NCBI RefSeq assembly: GCF_031877795.1
Contig: NC_133931.1
Span: 19,785,764 to 19,849,763, forward strand
Direction of reading: 5' to 3'
DNA length: 64,000 nt
From: Strix aluco
Lineage: Eukaryota; Chordata; Aves; Strigiformes; Strigidae
Position 1 is the first letter of the stretch. Each line of letters opens with the position of its first letter. Both the position numbers and the translations under genes were made by a program. The notes under the pieces were generated by a model. That model did no database searches and was not told the origin of the DNA. It worked only from the letters and a program-made list of their open reading frames with translations. This document shows positions 1 to 13,665 of this stretch, piece by piece.

Positions 1-3000
1 TACTAAATAATAAAACAACCAAGGCTCAAGATGTGAATGTTACGCGAGTTCATCTTATCTCCTTTCCCTTTCCAACTGTGTCGTGAACCTGAGATCTCTG
101 TTCATTAGTTTAAGAGGCTGTTTACACATAAGAGGAGGAAGGAAAGACAGATCCTTTGAAGCATGTGGAACTACATCAGTTTCCACCAGCTGAGGAGACA
201 GTCCCAAGAGAGCTGTCAGGCAGTCTTTAATGAACTACTATTTGGAGTGCAAAGCAAACTTCAGATGTCAAAGACTGAGCATTGTTTAGCTTCCATTAAG
301 TCAGATATTTATGATTACCTCAAAGGTTTACAAAGTAGAGTAGAAAATATCCAAGAATAATAATTACCTTTCATAACTCATCCCTAGGATACAGACTCTA
401 GGCTTGTCAAGCAATGGATATACACTGTTTCATTCACAGCTCTCAGTAAACCACACTGCCTAAAGGAATTTCAGTAAGTTGCAGGTACCATTTTACAGCT
501 GAACCTTTATGTCAATCCTTCATTCCAGAGTGGTTCAACACTGCAGTGACCTTCATATCCCCCTTCAGATTGAATCGGTTACCCGCAGTGAGTATAAAGG
601 CTATAAAGAAGCACCTGATCATAAAATCCACTTGGAATGCTTTCTTAAACCTCCACCAATTATCCATTAAAAATCCTGCTTTTTACAGGCTTACTCTCCT
701 AATGAAAACTGAATAATACTATATTTTTTAAATTTTTTTCTAGTTATCTGGAGAAAAGTCTTGACAACCTGAAATAATCATTGATTGATGTGACTAAGTA
801 AAATCATCTAAGTACTTCTATGGCTAATAAGAGATATTAACTGTTACTTTATAAACAAGGATCTGATCTAGAAGAGGTGGATGACCTGACAACTATCTCC
901 CTAGGTCAGCCACCAATCAGCCTTGGAAAAGAAATAGAATTGATATGATATTATGATTATATTATCTATATTGATAATACAGAAAAAATGGGTTTCATTC
1001 AGAGGAGAATGAGATGCATCAGGATTAAGTCTTCAGCAGGAAGCCTTTTAATTTGCAAGGAGCTCTTATACTCTAAGGAAAAACACACCAGAAGTAGCTG
1101 CAGCAGTCACCCTGCAAAAGCTGAGTGTAACCAGGAGCTGTGAGGCTTTGACAGGCTTAAACCAGCCCAAGGCAAGAAGCTGGACCATGAGGATAAACCA
1201 GCAGCTCAGGGGGTGATTTTAATGCAGTACTGTAGCCTTCCTTTAAAATACACAAAATATGGATATTTTTTTCTTTGTCATTTTCACTTGTTTCTCTCCC
1301 CTCAAAATAAAGTGAGAGCTAATGACTGTTTTTAAAGAACAGCTCCTTGACTTCACTTGGTTCTGCGGTTGTCACCACAACATCCTTTCCTCTCAAGGAG
1401 CACTGGCAGCCCTGCTTGCAGCCACCGTCTGGAGCTTTTTTCCAATTTTCTTGTAAACTGCTCTAAGTGCAGCATCTGCCCTTACTGCCCCTGACACCAT
1501 GCTCACAGCTGTCTGTAATGACCTGTCTCAGAGAGATCTCTGACCTTACCCTCTTGTCTCATCATCTCCAATTTATCTGAAACTCTCACACAGCTGACCA
1601 TGATCCTTTTCTCATAATGTCGGCCTCTTCTACATGACCCTTTGGAATAACTTCTCTCTATCATTATGCAGAGAGAAAACCGCCAAGGCAGCTTCTTTCC
1701 CTGCTGCCTGCTCACAAGTGAAGGAGTGCTGCAGAGCAGCATAAGTCAGTCATCTCCCCTTGTTCATACCTCATCTGTGGAGCTTCTCCTCTAAGTTTGC
1801 TCTCAAGTACCTTCAAACAGGCAACAAAAGTGCTCATAGCTACCTAAATATATGAGGAGTGACAAGACAAATCACACAACCCTTGGCTGCAACCTTTTCC
1901 CTGGTTCTCTCACACAATTAGCTGTTTCCCCTTTCTTAATACATTAGTATATCTACTAATAATTTAATCTGTGTCATAGGAATTCATGTCATGTTTTGTA
2001 AAAGAGATCCCAGTGTGAAAACTACATCATTTTGTTGTATGTACAGGCCTTTGCACCTCACCCTTTGCAATTGTTGACCAAAAAACCTTCATGTAAAACA
2101 TCTCTATTGCTGCAGGCATAATGTCACACTTCCATTTCATGGAGTATGAAGTTCATACAGATTAGGAAACTCAAGAATTAGTTATGGCTACCAGTTTCAG
2201 AAAAGAAAAAAACAGGAAAAGCCAACTTGAGGAGTTTAAATTAATCTTAAAGAAAGTAGCACCACACAGAGAAGAGGACAAATTTCAATCCCAGCCTAAA
2301 TACCTGGGACCAAAGCTGAAATTCAACTACTACATGTCCCAGGAGGCGCTGACATTTTATAAATGCTTCAGTTTTCACAGGGCTAAAGGTCTGCCAAGGG
2401 GTGGCTGCATGGTCCTGCTGAGGTGCATTGAGGCCCCTTGCTCATTCCATGGTGCACCAGGACCTTCAGACCTGGACAGGCCATGTCTGTAGCCTCCCTG
2501 TCAGCCTCCACCTGCTTATTTCATTGTCTTGTCCCACCAACGAGAGAAAGCTCTCCCTCTGACAGGATGTAGGAGAGCAGAACTCAACTCTTCCCTTTAA
2601 ACATGAACTGGAGCCAGCGAAAGGAGCAGCCATATTTTGAAAGAAGGGAATGGCCACAGACTGATTTCCAAATGGCTTGCTGGCGCTGACTTTCAGAGGA
2701 GAGTTGAAGGCCTTGTGCAGGAGAAAAAATAGTCTTCACACTGCAGGGCAAAGCGAGTGATCTGGGACATATCCTTGCCCTGAGCGTATTCCACTTGCAG
2801 GGAGAGGGGTCTGCTCAAGGCAATGCTGTCAGCTTCGTGGATGCCTGTCCTTGTTCCATGCTTCAGAGGAGAACCTAGGGATTTGATATGGGGATGTTAT
2901 TATGATTTGGAGATACTATTATAGTCCCGTGGCTATGGGGTCTTTAGTGGAGATTAGAGCAAAAATAATTAAATTCAAAAGGATTACAGAATCCATGCAG

Positions 3001-6000
3001 ATCCAAATACCTTCCTTAGCCAGGGGCATCCAAATTGCACTTAGAGCTTGCTTGTCCAAGTCAGTATTACAGCTAACAAAAATGGATGTATTTTTGGTCT
3101 AGGAGCTTTAAAAGGAAAGTTGACAGCTGAGAGACAAAAGATATTAATTCTGAGACTAGTTTTTGGCAGGACTGGGAAGACTACTGAGATTGCCTGAAAA
3201 GTCTCTGGAAGTTCGACGCTGTCCTAGCAACCATGAGAATGACATTAAAGAAAGCAGATACAGACTCTGTCCAGACCACAAACCCCACATGTACCAATCT
3301 CCAGGTCCACTGGGCTCTTTTAAAACAGCTGACATTATTTCCAGCTTTTTAAATTATCCCAGCCTTTCTGAGCTGACATAAATCTAGACAGTGAGCTGAG
3401 CCTGGAGACAGGAGAAACATATCCAGCTCTTCAATTCCCTGCTGAATGCTGTGATGGGACTTGAACTGGCAAGAGGTTTGAAGTGAAGCTGCTCCAGACT
3501 TTTTGTGAAGCCAGCATACCAGAAGACCTCCAATCCCTAAAGCATTTTTTATTGCAGAACAAAATAATGAACCAAACATTAAATTCAGTAAATAGGAGAA
3601 AACTCAGAACGTCTGGATGAGACTGATCAAGTAAAAGGCTTTAAAGCAAAGCTCCTTGGTGTTCTTGCAGGATGAGATAGGTCCTCCAGCCCTGTGCCTC
3701 AGAGGTTTCCTGAGACATTCTGGCATATGTCATCCCCACTGATGTTCACAGCTCCTTTTGTTCAGGAGTCTCTGAGATCTTACTTTGTTGCAGATATGCC
3801 CATTGCCCCTCGCTGAGCCACTAGCCCCAGCTGGAGGCCCCCTGCACACCCCTTCCAGCAGCTGCCGGGGGGCAGCTAGCAGTAGAAACCCCTATCCCAT
3901 GTCCTGGCCATTGGCCGTGGTGGGATGGCCATCATGACAGAACAGTGGCTCACATCTGCTCCCACATTGAGAGACCCCCTCACTTTGCTTCTGTGTGATT
4001 CAGGGCTGCTGGGCTGAAGCAGAGTGATGTGGAGGAGGGTTTAGCTCTCTCTGTTTCACCAATTTCTGCTTTTTGTCCTAGCAGATTGCATACCTGTAAA
4101 ATAGCTTGAGAGTGGAAAGAGGGCACAAACCTTCGCAGGTTGCTCCTGTTAGAGATCCTCTGGCAACCAGATGATTTTGCATACACATGTATACACATGT
4201 ATACACAGTCGCTGGTACTCCTGATACCTGCAGTCCCTCATCACTGTCATTTTTGCTCCTGGTCCCTGTGTCCCCATCACAGCTTCCCCAGAAGGCAGAG
4301 AGCCAGGGCCAGCAGGCAGGGATGTGTAGCTGGTGAATCCTGCCTGGTGCTGACATTTGCCCTCTGGTTGCGGTCCACACTACCTTCAGCAGCAAATGGG
4401 GAGAATTCAGGTGTCTCAGCATTGAGCTTCAGATCCCAGATCCAATGCATGCTTAATGTAACAGAAAAAGCAGTGGAGAAGGGTATAGACTAATCCTCGG
4501 GCCTTGGAAAAATTACTGGGTGACATCCATCTCTTCTGGGAAGCCACAGAATGAATATAAGTGATTCTTGAGACATTTCCTTTCTTCCCCCAGGAAAACA
4601 GTAAGGAAGGAGAGGAGTTCTGTGCCTTTTATATGCAATAGTAGAGCTGCTGGTTTTCTAACCCTGAAATCAAGAGAGAACATCAAATCCATCTTCTGAT
4701 TTTATTTGTATTAGTCATAGACAAAGCTGGGGGAGAAAAAGGAGAAAAAAAAAAGACAGGACTGGCCTTAATCTTAGCAGGAAGACTGCTAGTGGAATAT
4801 AAAAGTCACCAGAGTCCAGGCTTTAGGCTAATGACTTTTTAGTAAATTGATAGAAAGCAGAACAGCATGGAGAGGAAAAAGAGAAACTCCCACAGTACCA
4901 AGTGAGATAGGGAACATTAGGCTATGTCCAGTTGAGCAGACACAGATTTGCATGCCAGAGCCGCATGTCCCAGGAGATGGGATGTCCATGTGCTGCAGTG
5001 GCTGGGACAAGAGGGTAGGACTTTACAGGTGGGAAAGAATTAGGTGTGCTCAGACGGCACCTGAGTGGGCAACAGGGGAATATCGAGGGGAAAGGAAATT
5101 CCCAGTTTGGGATATGAAACGTGTCATGCAGCCTAACACAAGCACATACCTGGTGCAAAACATGAGGTACCTACCAGGTACTGCTGGCAATGTGAATTCA
5201 AACAGCTTCTGGGTGGAATTTTAAAGAAGTAAATGTTGGCCTTTGGGTCTGAAGCAGCCACTGTGGACTGTACTCTAGCTGCGAGGGTGCAGAAAGGTAC
5301 CAGCTCCAGGTATAGCTCCAGTTCATCTCAGAAGGGTTTCTGTGAAAAGATGGACAAGAGGAAACCACCCCTAGTCAGCCCAGCAGAGCACTGGTGGAGG
5401 CTTACATCCCATACCCCAAATTACAGCTTTGTGTCATCAGACAATGATGGCTGAGGAAGATAAATACAATGTGTATTCCTCTGGCCTCTTCTGGCCTGTC
5501 TGCTGCATTGAGCAGCCTTGATTCAGCTCCTGAGAGTTTTTTAATACAGACAGTGCAAAAGCCAGAATTGAATTAAATCCACCGTAATAAGTAAAAACAG
5601 TTCAAGAATTTGGTCTGGTGACGTTAATGAATGGCTGAAGAGTATGTGTCTTGGAAGACATCTCAGGATTACCTGAAGGAGGATTAGTTTGTTCCACAGC
5701 TCATGCACATCAATCATTCAATCATTTAGTTCCTCATGGATCCCTTGGCAAAGTAATTTTCATGACCTTTGATTTCTACTTTCTGTATGAATTTATTAGC
5801 ACAAAAGAATAATTAATTCCAAGCATTATCCAGAGCAATCCCCTAAAACAGGGGTTCACATATTTGCATCTTTTCAGTATTTCAAAGATGTTTGAAAGTT
5901 TTGTATTGTTTTTAAATATAAAAGGTTCAGGAAAAATATACAGCAAGTATTCACCATGTCATTTGGACTCAGTTTGGTACACTGGGCCTTCACAGAACAG

Positions 6001-7154
6001 CTCAGAGATGTCCGAGGCCACCATCCTTCCTAATACTTGAAGAGAAATGAGACCATGCTGCTCCACAGGGAAACTCAGTATTGACTGAGGAATCCAATGT
6101 CTTTCAGAGAAAGAAAACCTATATGTATCATCACAGTAAAGAGACAAATTAATTTTTTACATCTGATGTAAGAGTCTAGCTTATGGACTGCAATTTCATC
6201 TGCAGAATAGGTCATCGTTCAAGATGGCTTACATATGCTATGGGCTAAACATAGTACAAATAGACACCATTTACACCAGGATGGAGATCAGATCTTGTTT
6301 CTGCCTTTTCCTTGATATGGTACAATAAGAATATTAACTAAAATGTTTGTAGTTTATGCACTACTAGCACACTGCCATTACTGTCACATCAAAGCTATAA
6401 TTCTGCTAAAATGAACTGTGGTGATGAATTAATTAACTTCTGCTATGTGAAGGAATGGGAAACACATCTGTGCAGGATGTTTATAATACAAAGAAAGATT
6501 TGAGGAGTTTGGGACCAATTACCACATCCTAACAATGATATTTAAGAGAGAGGCAACTCAGTCATTTTCCACAGGCTCAGCTGGGCACCTCCTTCTTGCA
6601 CCTGCGCAGGGCAGTGAGAGGGCACCACAAGCAAAGGGAGCAGCAGAGGCAGACACAAAGGAGTGAGAGCTAGGGGACCTTTGACTTAGCATCCCCAAAG
6701 CTTCAGCCAATGCAGCTGAGGAGGTGGGAGCAGGTAATAAACTGATCCAGAAAAATAGGTGGTGGCAACCTTGCTTGTCCCCTCAGGAGCAATAGGGAAT
6801 GGGAACTGAATTGTGACTTTCATTGGCAATTTGATCTTTGCTATGTTCCTGAGGCAGTGAGACCATGCCCTGCCCCTCACCTTAGTGTGGATTGCAAAGT
6901 CAGTGCTAAAGGAGATAACCGGCTGTAGGTCTTTCAGAGAGCCTGAATTTAATCCCCCCAGTGAGAGCATTCAGTTATGTATTTAGAAAGGAAAAAGGTT
7001 TCTACATGGTATAAATCCTTGCTTGATAATCCCAAAGCTAATGGGGAAGGCATTCAGTAGTAAACTACAGTCCTTGGACAAAGACATCTGTAACCAGACC
7101 GGAGCTCTATGATTAAACTCAAATTCACAGATTGGTTACATGCAGCTAATTTTA
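1..7154. other. Intergenic DNA without recognised genes
   Basis: No host exon, RNA gene or intact element was recognised. ORFs of 60-125 codons occur on both strands, overlap each other, have no recognisable domains and look like chance frames. A GC-richer patch at about 3790-3870 (CCCCAGCTGGAGGCCCCCTG and neighbours) is unexplained and could be an old repeat. Confidence 0.6.
4180..4207. repeat. Short tandem repeat of a palindromic decamer
   Basis: ATACACATGT occurs twice in tandem with a partial third copy (ATACACAG). The unit contains the palindrome ACATGT. Confidence 0.85.
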
Positions 7155-7390
7155 TTCACTGAGAATACATGACCCCCCTAAGCGGATGTTTAAATTAAAT
7201 AAGAATATTGATGACAAATGTTCAAAATGTAAGACAGATGCCTGCAACTTTTGGCAAGAAATTTGGAGCTGCCAAGAGGTTTGGGAATACTACTCTGGGG
7301 TCATTAGGAACTTGGATATCCAAAATGTTCCCCAGCTGCTGATCTCTTCAGAGGCTGCTATACTTGGTCCTGGAAAAATATAAAATCAGT
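7155..7390 (+). pseudogene. Relic of L1/Tx1-clade LINE ORF2 C-terminus
   Basis: The frame starting near 7186 reads MFKLNKNIDDKCSKCKTDAC, then FWQEIWSCQEVWEYYSGVI and on to a stop at 7381-7383. This resembles the C-terminal cysteine motif of L1-clade ORF2 proteins (C-x2-C ... W-x2-C, typically CWRC..DAGTFxHMFWSC). Just upstream, in the next frame (7157-7183), the bases encode H-stop-EYMTPL, matching the family's HRxYLTPxRL block, so one frameshift and one stop lie between. The expected His of the motif is replaced. L1-type elements are nearly absent from birds except as old relics. The family call rests on memory of consensus peptides. Confidence 0.58.
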
Positions 7391-10300
7391 GCAGTAAGTG
7401 ATGCCATATACATTGCCGGGCTGGTAGAATGCATAAGCAATTGAAGAAACTTTCCCCCTTTTCTAGGAAAAATGAACTAAAGAGAAGGGTTTAAAAAAAG
7501 AGTAATTAAAGAAAAAGAAAAATCCCCGGTTCTTTAACAAATTGATATTTGAACTGTCTGGATCGGGTCTTCTCACTGTTTCTGAGCCTGGGTGTGTCCA
7601 CTGCAAGTTCAGTTGCGTGTCATGGTGTTTCCCATGGGTGCATACAGACCTTGTCTGCTCCAGTCACTGTCAGCACTGCAGCACTGTGACTGTCCCTCAC
7701 TGCTCAGTTGGTATCTATGGAAGGCTCTTTCTCAGGTAAATAAACAGAATTAAAAGAGAAAGAAAAGAGGATGAAGGTTTAGTGTTTGCTCCACAATAGA
7801 CATGAGGTAGAAATCCCAGGGTATGTGTGTGGGTCTGATTTGATGCCCAGGAAGTTAAGGGAAAGAATCTCATGTTATTTTAATTAGCTACACACTAGAT
7901 TCATTATTGCAATGCTATAAATAAAGTAGAGACACTTTGCATGGATCAGACATCAGATCAAAACTGGGAATAGCATCTATGTTTCCTGACTCTACTTCTA
8001 ACCACCAGACAATACAGTTTTTCCAGTGCTGAGTCCCATAGCTCCTTCACCTAGAGATTTGATGGGAGCTCCAGATTTTGCTTAACCATGCCAAGCTGCC
8101 ATAGGTGGGGCCTTCAATCACAACCCAACATGTACCACTGCTTGCCCAACTGACCTGGGAAAATCTTGCCTCAATTTATGGGGTTATGTGATCCGGCTAC
8201 ACTACAGCTAGGAATTCTAGAAGAACATTGAGGTGTTTGATGTCTCATTTTCCTGCCAACAGCAAGAACAATTTATCCACTCATAACTGCTTCATAGCTA
8301 GACTGATAACTGGGAACAAAAAAGGTGTGTGTTACTAATACTGTGTTTTTCCTAAGGTTGTATGAATACAGGCCAGAATTACAGAAAAAAAAAAAATCTT
8401 TGAATTTAATTTAAAAAAAAAAAAAAAGAGAAAATGCCTCTTCTCTAAACTACTAGGAAGTTTAGTTTTCCACAATGGCCACTGGCAGCTTTCTCAGCAA
8501 TTCATTTTAATAGTACACACTTTCTGGCCATAAAAAGGAGATAGCAACTAATATAATTAATTCTGCAAAACAACCTCTAAACTGAAATGTGTCTCCCGGC
8601 AGAACAAGCATAGGATTGTCCATTACAGTGCTCTCCAGGAATAACAAAAACAATTCCCAAAAATGCATTATTAATGGACATTCCCAGAATTAATGATAAA
8701 ACAAACCAGATGTTCTCTTACATTTGTCTCATAAATGCAAAGTCAATATGCCAAACCAAAAACCCATCTTTGGAAAGCTATAGGCTATTTGTGAAGGCAC
8801 TTTAACTGTATTTCCCTTTACTATAACAGACAGAATTCTTTATCTATAGTCTAAGACAACCTAGTTATGATTTTATACCTATTAATGAAAAAAAGGCTCA
8901 TGCCCAAGAGGAAATGTAGGTGAAATGTATGATTTTACATAGCCTGCATTTACTATAGAGCTGTCCATTTAAATTAGACACATTTTTTGTAAAACAGAAA
9001 AATGCAATATTCTTACATGAACACTCCAGCCACAGTCACAACTCCCCACTATAGCAAATCTGCTCGAAATATGGCTTAAGATTAAAAAACCCTTTACCAA
9101 ATAAGCTTTAGCTATATTAGTAGGTGATAGTTTGATATTCATCCTTTACAGAACATGATTACTCACACGGAATGGATTTTATTCCCCTGAGTAAAGGTTG
9201 CAAAAGTGCACTGAAGCTGATAGAAAGCAAATACTACTGATAAAGAAAAGTACAAAGAAAATTATACATATGCTAATACCTTAATGCAATAATATCACAC
9301 AAGGTGGGCCATCTGGTGTAAATCATCATAGCTCTGATGAAGTCAATGGACCTGGAGCAATTTGCATCAGCTGAGGACTTGGGCTTGTGTAAAATATTTA
9401 AGAGAATTTTTTTAAGAAAAAAATCTTTTGAAAAATTACAAGTTAGGAGTAAAGAATGAACAGTAGTCAAGCACGTGGGCTTATAGAAGAAATTTAGTAT
9501 CTTTAGTTAACATTAGAAGAACATACAAGATTTTCAAGCAAACATTAGGTTGTTATTTGATATAAATACTTCAGTCTAACTGCTGTTATTTTTAATTATT
9601 GAACAGTGAGCTGTTTTCATTTTCATTACTAACACTTTCAGCTGCCAAATGACATATAGCATTTATGGTGAAGGATGCTGTAATGACAGGCTCTGATGCA
9701 ATACTGTGTGCAGAGAGACACAGAGTCAAAGACATTGAGGAAAAGGTAGATGTAATTTTTCCCTTTGTGAACTTCATTAACATGACATAGGTTGTTGGGG
9801 TTTTTTTCAGCACCATCATTCTAATCTCTGTAATGATCACCAGATACTGCCGAGATCATGTCCGAAGAGTCAGAGACTTTAAAAATCCTTTGGGCCTTTT
9901 GGAAAGCAGCAATGGTCTGAGGTGTCATCTGCTCTACTGCTCCACCTGGTTGGGGCACTGTCCCCTCTGCACTGGTACCCAGATACCCAGCCTAAGCAAC
10001 ACTGCAAGCTCTCCTTATCATTATTGCTCCTCACTTGTCAGGTTCATGAGCTGAACTGCTAGCTCAAGACTTTCATTAATCCTGTTGTGCCCTAGCGGAA
10101 ATGAACAGTGCTCCTGACCTTGTGGGACCGGATATGACCATCTCTATAAGATCGACTTTGCAGGTCTTGGAGAGCTGAACAGTTCTGAGCTCCAGGACAG
10201 CTCAAACACATGCTTTTCACTGAGGGCTGAACACTGCACAGCCCACTTCGGGGTCTCAACGCAAGGAGGGTCCAAATAGATACACTGTACCTCCTTCCCA

Positions 10301-13299
10301 GGCCACAGCTGTCTTTCTTTCCAGCAGAGTTGGCACAGGAGAGGCACAGGTACCTGCTTGGGTATTACCCTGATAAGGGGCTGGCATGCTGCCAGAATGC
10401 ATGCCTGGACCTAGACATGCAGATATCCTGTTATTTCCCATGTAAGCATGGTCTATTGCTCCTCAGACACCCCATCTCTTCATTGCAGGCTGGGATAGAC
10501 TGCAGGACAAATGATGACTTCAGGAACAGCAGATCCTGCTGACTGACCTCCCTCCAAACCCAGGCCTGGGGTCAGCTGGCAGCCTGTTGGTTGTGGGATG
10601 CAGCTGGGGCAGAGACCCGTGTGGAGGAGCCACATGTTGTGCTTCTGCCCTGCTTCCTCGGCCACGAGGCCCACACCAACTGCTGGGCCTGCTCAGTTTC
10701 CCAAAATACTGACTAGATGAGGCTGAGACACCTCTGGGACTACTTGAACCCTTTGCAACTCTTTCTTACAGCGACAACAGAAAAATCAACTGCAAGACTA
10801 ATGTTCAGTTGCGCAGATGATGAGGTCCTCTTGAACCCCATTTTCGTAAGCTGTCTTAAGGCCACAGACCCCAGAACTCCCAAGTGAATCACGAACAGCA
10901 GCTTTCCTGTCAAACAGGTCATGTTCAGCCTTGCTCTCGCGAATGCCACAGAGTGCTGTAGGTACTCATAACAAATATACTCATGGTCTTTATCCCTACA
11001 GATGGGAACAAGGATGTGAAGATGTTAGTCCCTATATCTCCAGAGCTCAGAGGCTGAAGTGAGAAATATGGGAAAAACTGATAAACAGAGCACTGCAATT
11101 AGAAATATGTCCCACGTTGGTTTGTATACTTAGGATTAGTCAAGAAAAACAGGAAGCAGAGGTGGATGCACTTCTTAGTAGGTAGATATATACACATTAA
11201 ATGAAAATATTAAATATTAAATAAAAACAATTTAACTAAAAGAAAGAAATAATAAAATCTTGTTTCTGCATTTCACAGCTACTCGTTACTGTTCAGTGAT
11301 AACAAAGGTTGGAAGGACTTATGACCTAACTCAAAGCAAGGACTATGCAATGGTGAACATCCTTCATGGTTACTGAGGATGGATATTTAAAGCAGATTAA
11401 GAAAATAATAAAATAATACTAGGAGGGTGCATTCTTCAGTTCTACAGAAGGCCACAGGTTTTGCAGACCAGTCCACTTAATTTCTGTTAATTGCCTGTTT
11501 TCCAGTGATTTTACATTCTACTTTTCATCCATTAGCAATTTTGTTAGGGAAATAGTGCAAAATATGTTCAAACAGTGTTTGGGGAAGGCAGTTCACAGAA
11601 AACATCAAAGCAGTTAGTTTTGACCAGCCTAACTGGCCAAACTAGCCAAAAGCACATTTCTAAATCAAATGGAGGAATACAGCTGGAAAACAAAATTTTA
11701 ACTGATGCTTAGCCAAATGTTGGAAACTGAGCCTTCAAATTTGACAGCCAGTGATAACAAAGTGACACAAAATTTAAATATTCAAGAGCTATCCACAAGA
11801 GTGGAAGAGAAATTGAGTAATGAATACATACAAGGAGGGTGAGTGACTATGTACAAGGAAAGTGAGACAAAAGGATGAAACATTTGCCAACCCTTGGAGC
11901 TAATAGACTACAGTCCTAAGACAGCCGCAGTGAGTGTTGTAAGTTATTTACACAAATTTGCTAAAATCCATTTAGCAAGATCTCTCACAATTTGGGTAGC
12001 ACAACCCCAAGAGAATAATTATCTTGAGAAGAATTTTAAGCTGATGCTACTGGATTTGTCTCTCCTGCTGCACATACCGAGTACTGATTTTGAAAAGCCC
12101 TTATTCTTACTTACACGATACTATAATTCAGGGGGGCTTCAAAAACGTTTTTGGTGCATTTCCTAGTGGCATCAAGAACATACAGCACTTTGCAGATGAC
12201 TCTACATTAAACAGGTCATGCACATAACTGATACACGAAATAATCACAGGCAAGTGAAAACTTTCCTTTCGTTTTACATCATCGCATTTGTTTAAATGGC
12301 AGCTTCGGAAATAAATCGGCTTCACTGACTTTTAAATGGGTGGCAGTATCATGCCTAACAAAAACGTATTTCTAAGTACAATGCCTACAGGAGAGATAGC
12401 AGTACTTCAGTGTTACTGATGTACATGGGATCTGACCTTAGGGAATCTTGTATAAGTACAGATACCCCAGGTATGACTCAGCACCTGCATGTACCCACGG
12501 CCAGGATGCAGATCATTAGGCCCATCATGTACAGTCTGCCAGAATGACAGGTACAGCAGGAGAATAAACTTGTATTGAAACACATTAATGTATTTTTCGT
12601 GCTGTAATGGCCTAACTCGCGTTCTCAGTTGCATCCCGTGCAAAGTGTCTCTCTGATCCTTTCTTTCACGTGCTGACATTACTTTGGTGTTTTTACATGA
12701 ATCCCCCAGGCCTAGAGATAATTAAGAACAAATTATTCGGCAGAAGTCCAACATCTGTAATTAGATCTATTAAAGCTTAAAATGTGTCAATTACTCTTTT
12801 TTGTAAAACATGCACTCAAAACATTTTTTAAGCAAAGAAATTTATCATTCCCCTCAAAAAACTTTGTGAAATGTTTACCCCAACATACCATCAACAAGAG
12901 GCACGTCGAAGCCTTCCACTAAACCCTCAATAAAAAAGAATATCTTCTCCAGAGAAAGAGAGGAGCAGCAGATAAACTTCAGAGGAAGAGAAAATCCCAT
13001 CATAGCAGCAGTGGCCGCTGCCAGATCCTCCCTTGATCCACAGCCTGCCTAACCCCTTGGTTTCGGCAGGAACGCGCAGGGTCTAATACAACCCATATGA
13101 CAAACGAGCTTCTGTGTACCGCTGCGTGCTCGCCTCAGATATCTACCCAGCATCTATTAATTTTAAGATAAAGTAACACATGTAATACTTGTTTTTCATG
13201 TGTCATAGCTATCTGTAATTTATAGGCACGGGGAATTGCAGAACTAAGTAACAAGTTGTTATTTGTGCTACAATGGCTCCCAAAGGCCTCGTTGGATTC
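7391..13299. other. Intergenic DNA, mostly featureless
   Basis: Apart from the hairpin-like repeat near 9308-9385, only A-rich runs (8383-8395, 8412-8426) and short chance ORFs are seen. A moderately GC-richer section at about 10540-10690 has no recognisable content. Confidence 0.6.
9308..9385. repeat. Old imperfect-palindrome interspersed repeat (probable)
   Basis: CATCTGGTGTAAATCATCAT AGCTC, then GAAGTCAATGGA, then GCAATTTGCATCAGCTGAGGA form an imperfect inverted repeat around a central GAAGTCAATGG. It resembles a widespread old amniote repeat that reads, from memory, CAGCTGGTGTAAATCAGCAT ... GAAGTCAATGGA ... GATTTACACCAGCTGAGGAT. The arms still pair partly, for example TGGTGTAAAT with TGATGCAAAT. 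The family name is not certain. Confidence 0.45.
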
Positions 13300-13449
13300 G
13301 GTCTCCCACCCATCCATGATCCCCCACCCATTGCCCGCCAGCAGCCTCTGCCCCAGTCACCGCCTTCACTGCTGGCACCTCAGGAGCAGGGGCAGCACTC
13401 GCTGTGAGTGCCCACCCGCTGCAGGCAGCCCTGGCACTGCACGTTCCTG

Positions 13450-13551
13450 AGCCCCGGCTCGCTGCTCCATGGCGCGTTCCCCACACACCACACATTCCCA
13501 AGCCCCCGCTCGCTGCCCCATGGCGCGTTCCCCACACACCTCACTGCCCAC
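13450..13551. repeat. Two-copy tandem repeat, 51-bp unit
   Basis: Unit 1 (13450-13500) and unit 2 (13501-13551) are about 85-90% identical by eye; both contain CCATGGCGCGTTCCCCACAC. The difference at several sites suggests an old local duplication. Confidence 0.8.
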
Positions 13552-13555
13552 CCGT

Positions 13556-13665
13556 TTGCAGAGCAGCTGAGGTGGGAAGGGGCCTCTGGAGGTCCCCTGG
13601 CCCAAGTCCCCTGCTCAGGCAGGGCCACCCAGAGCTGGCTGCCCAGCATTGCCAGTCCCCAGCTG
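13556..13665 (-). mobile_element. Old CR1 3'-end fragment
   Basis: The string GGGAAGGGGCCTCTGGAGGT, followed by the CCTGCTCAGGCAGGGCCACC and AGAGCTGGCTGCCCAG blocks, is the reverse complement of a standard avian CR1 3' region (AAGGGACCTCTGGAGGTCAT... CCCCTGCTCAAGCAGGG in the form I remember). No octamer tail is visible and the flanks diverge, so this is an older copy of a different subfamily from the two young ones. It sits at the right edge of the GC-rich island. Confidence 0.7.

Noticed and set aside
12140..12215. CTTTGCAGATGACTCTACAT resembling the RT FADD region of a CR1
   Set aside because: The resemblance is limited to about 15 bases with no supporting blocks on either side.
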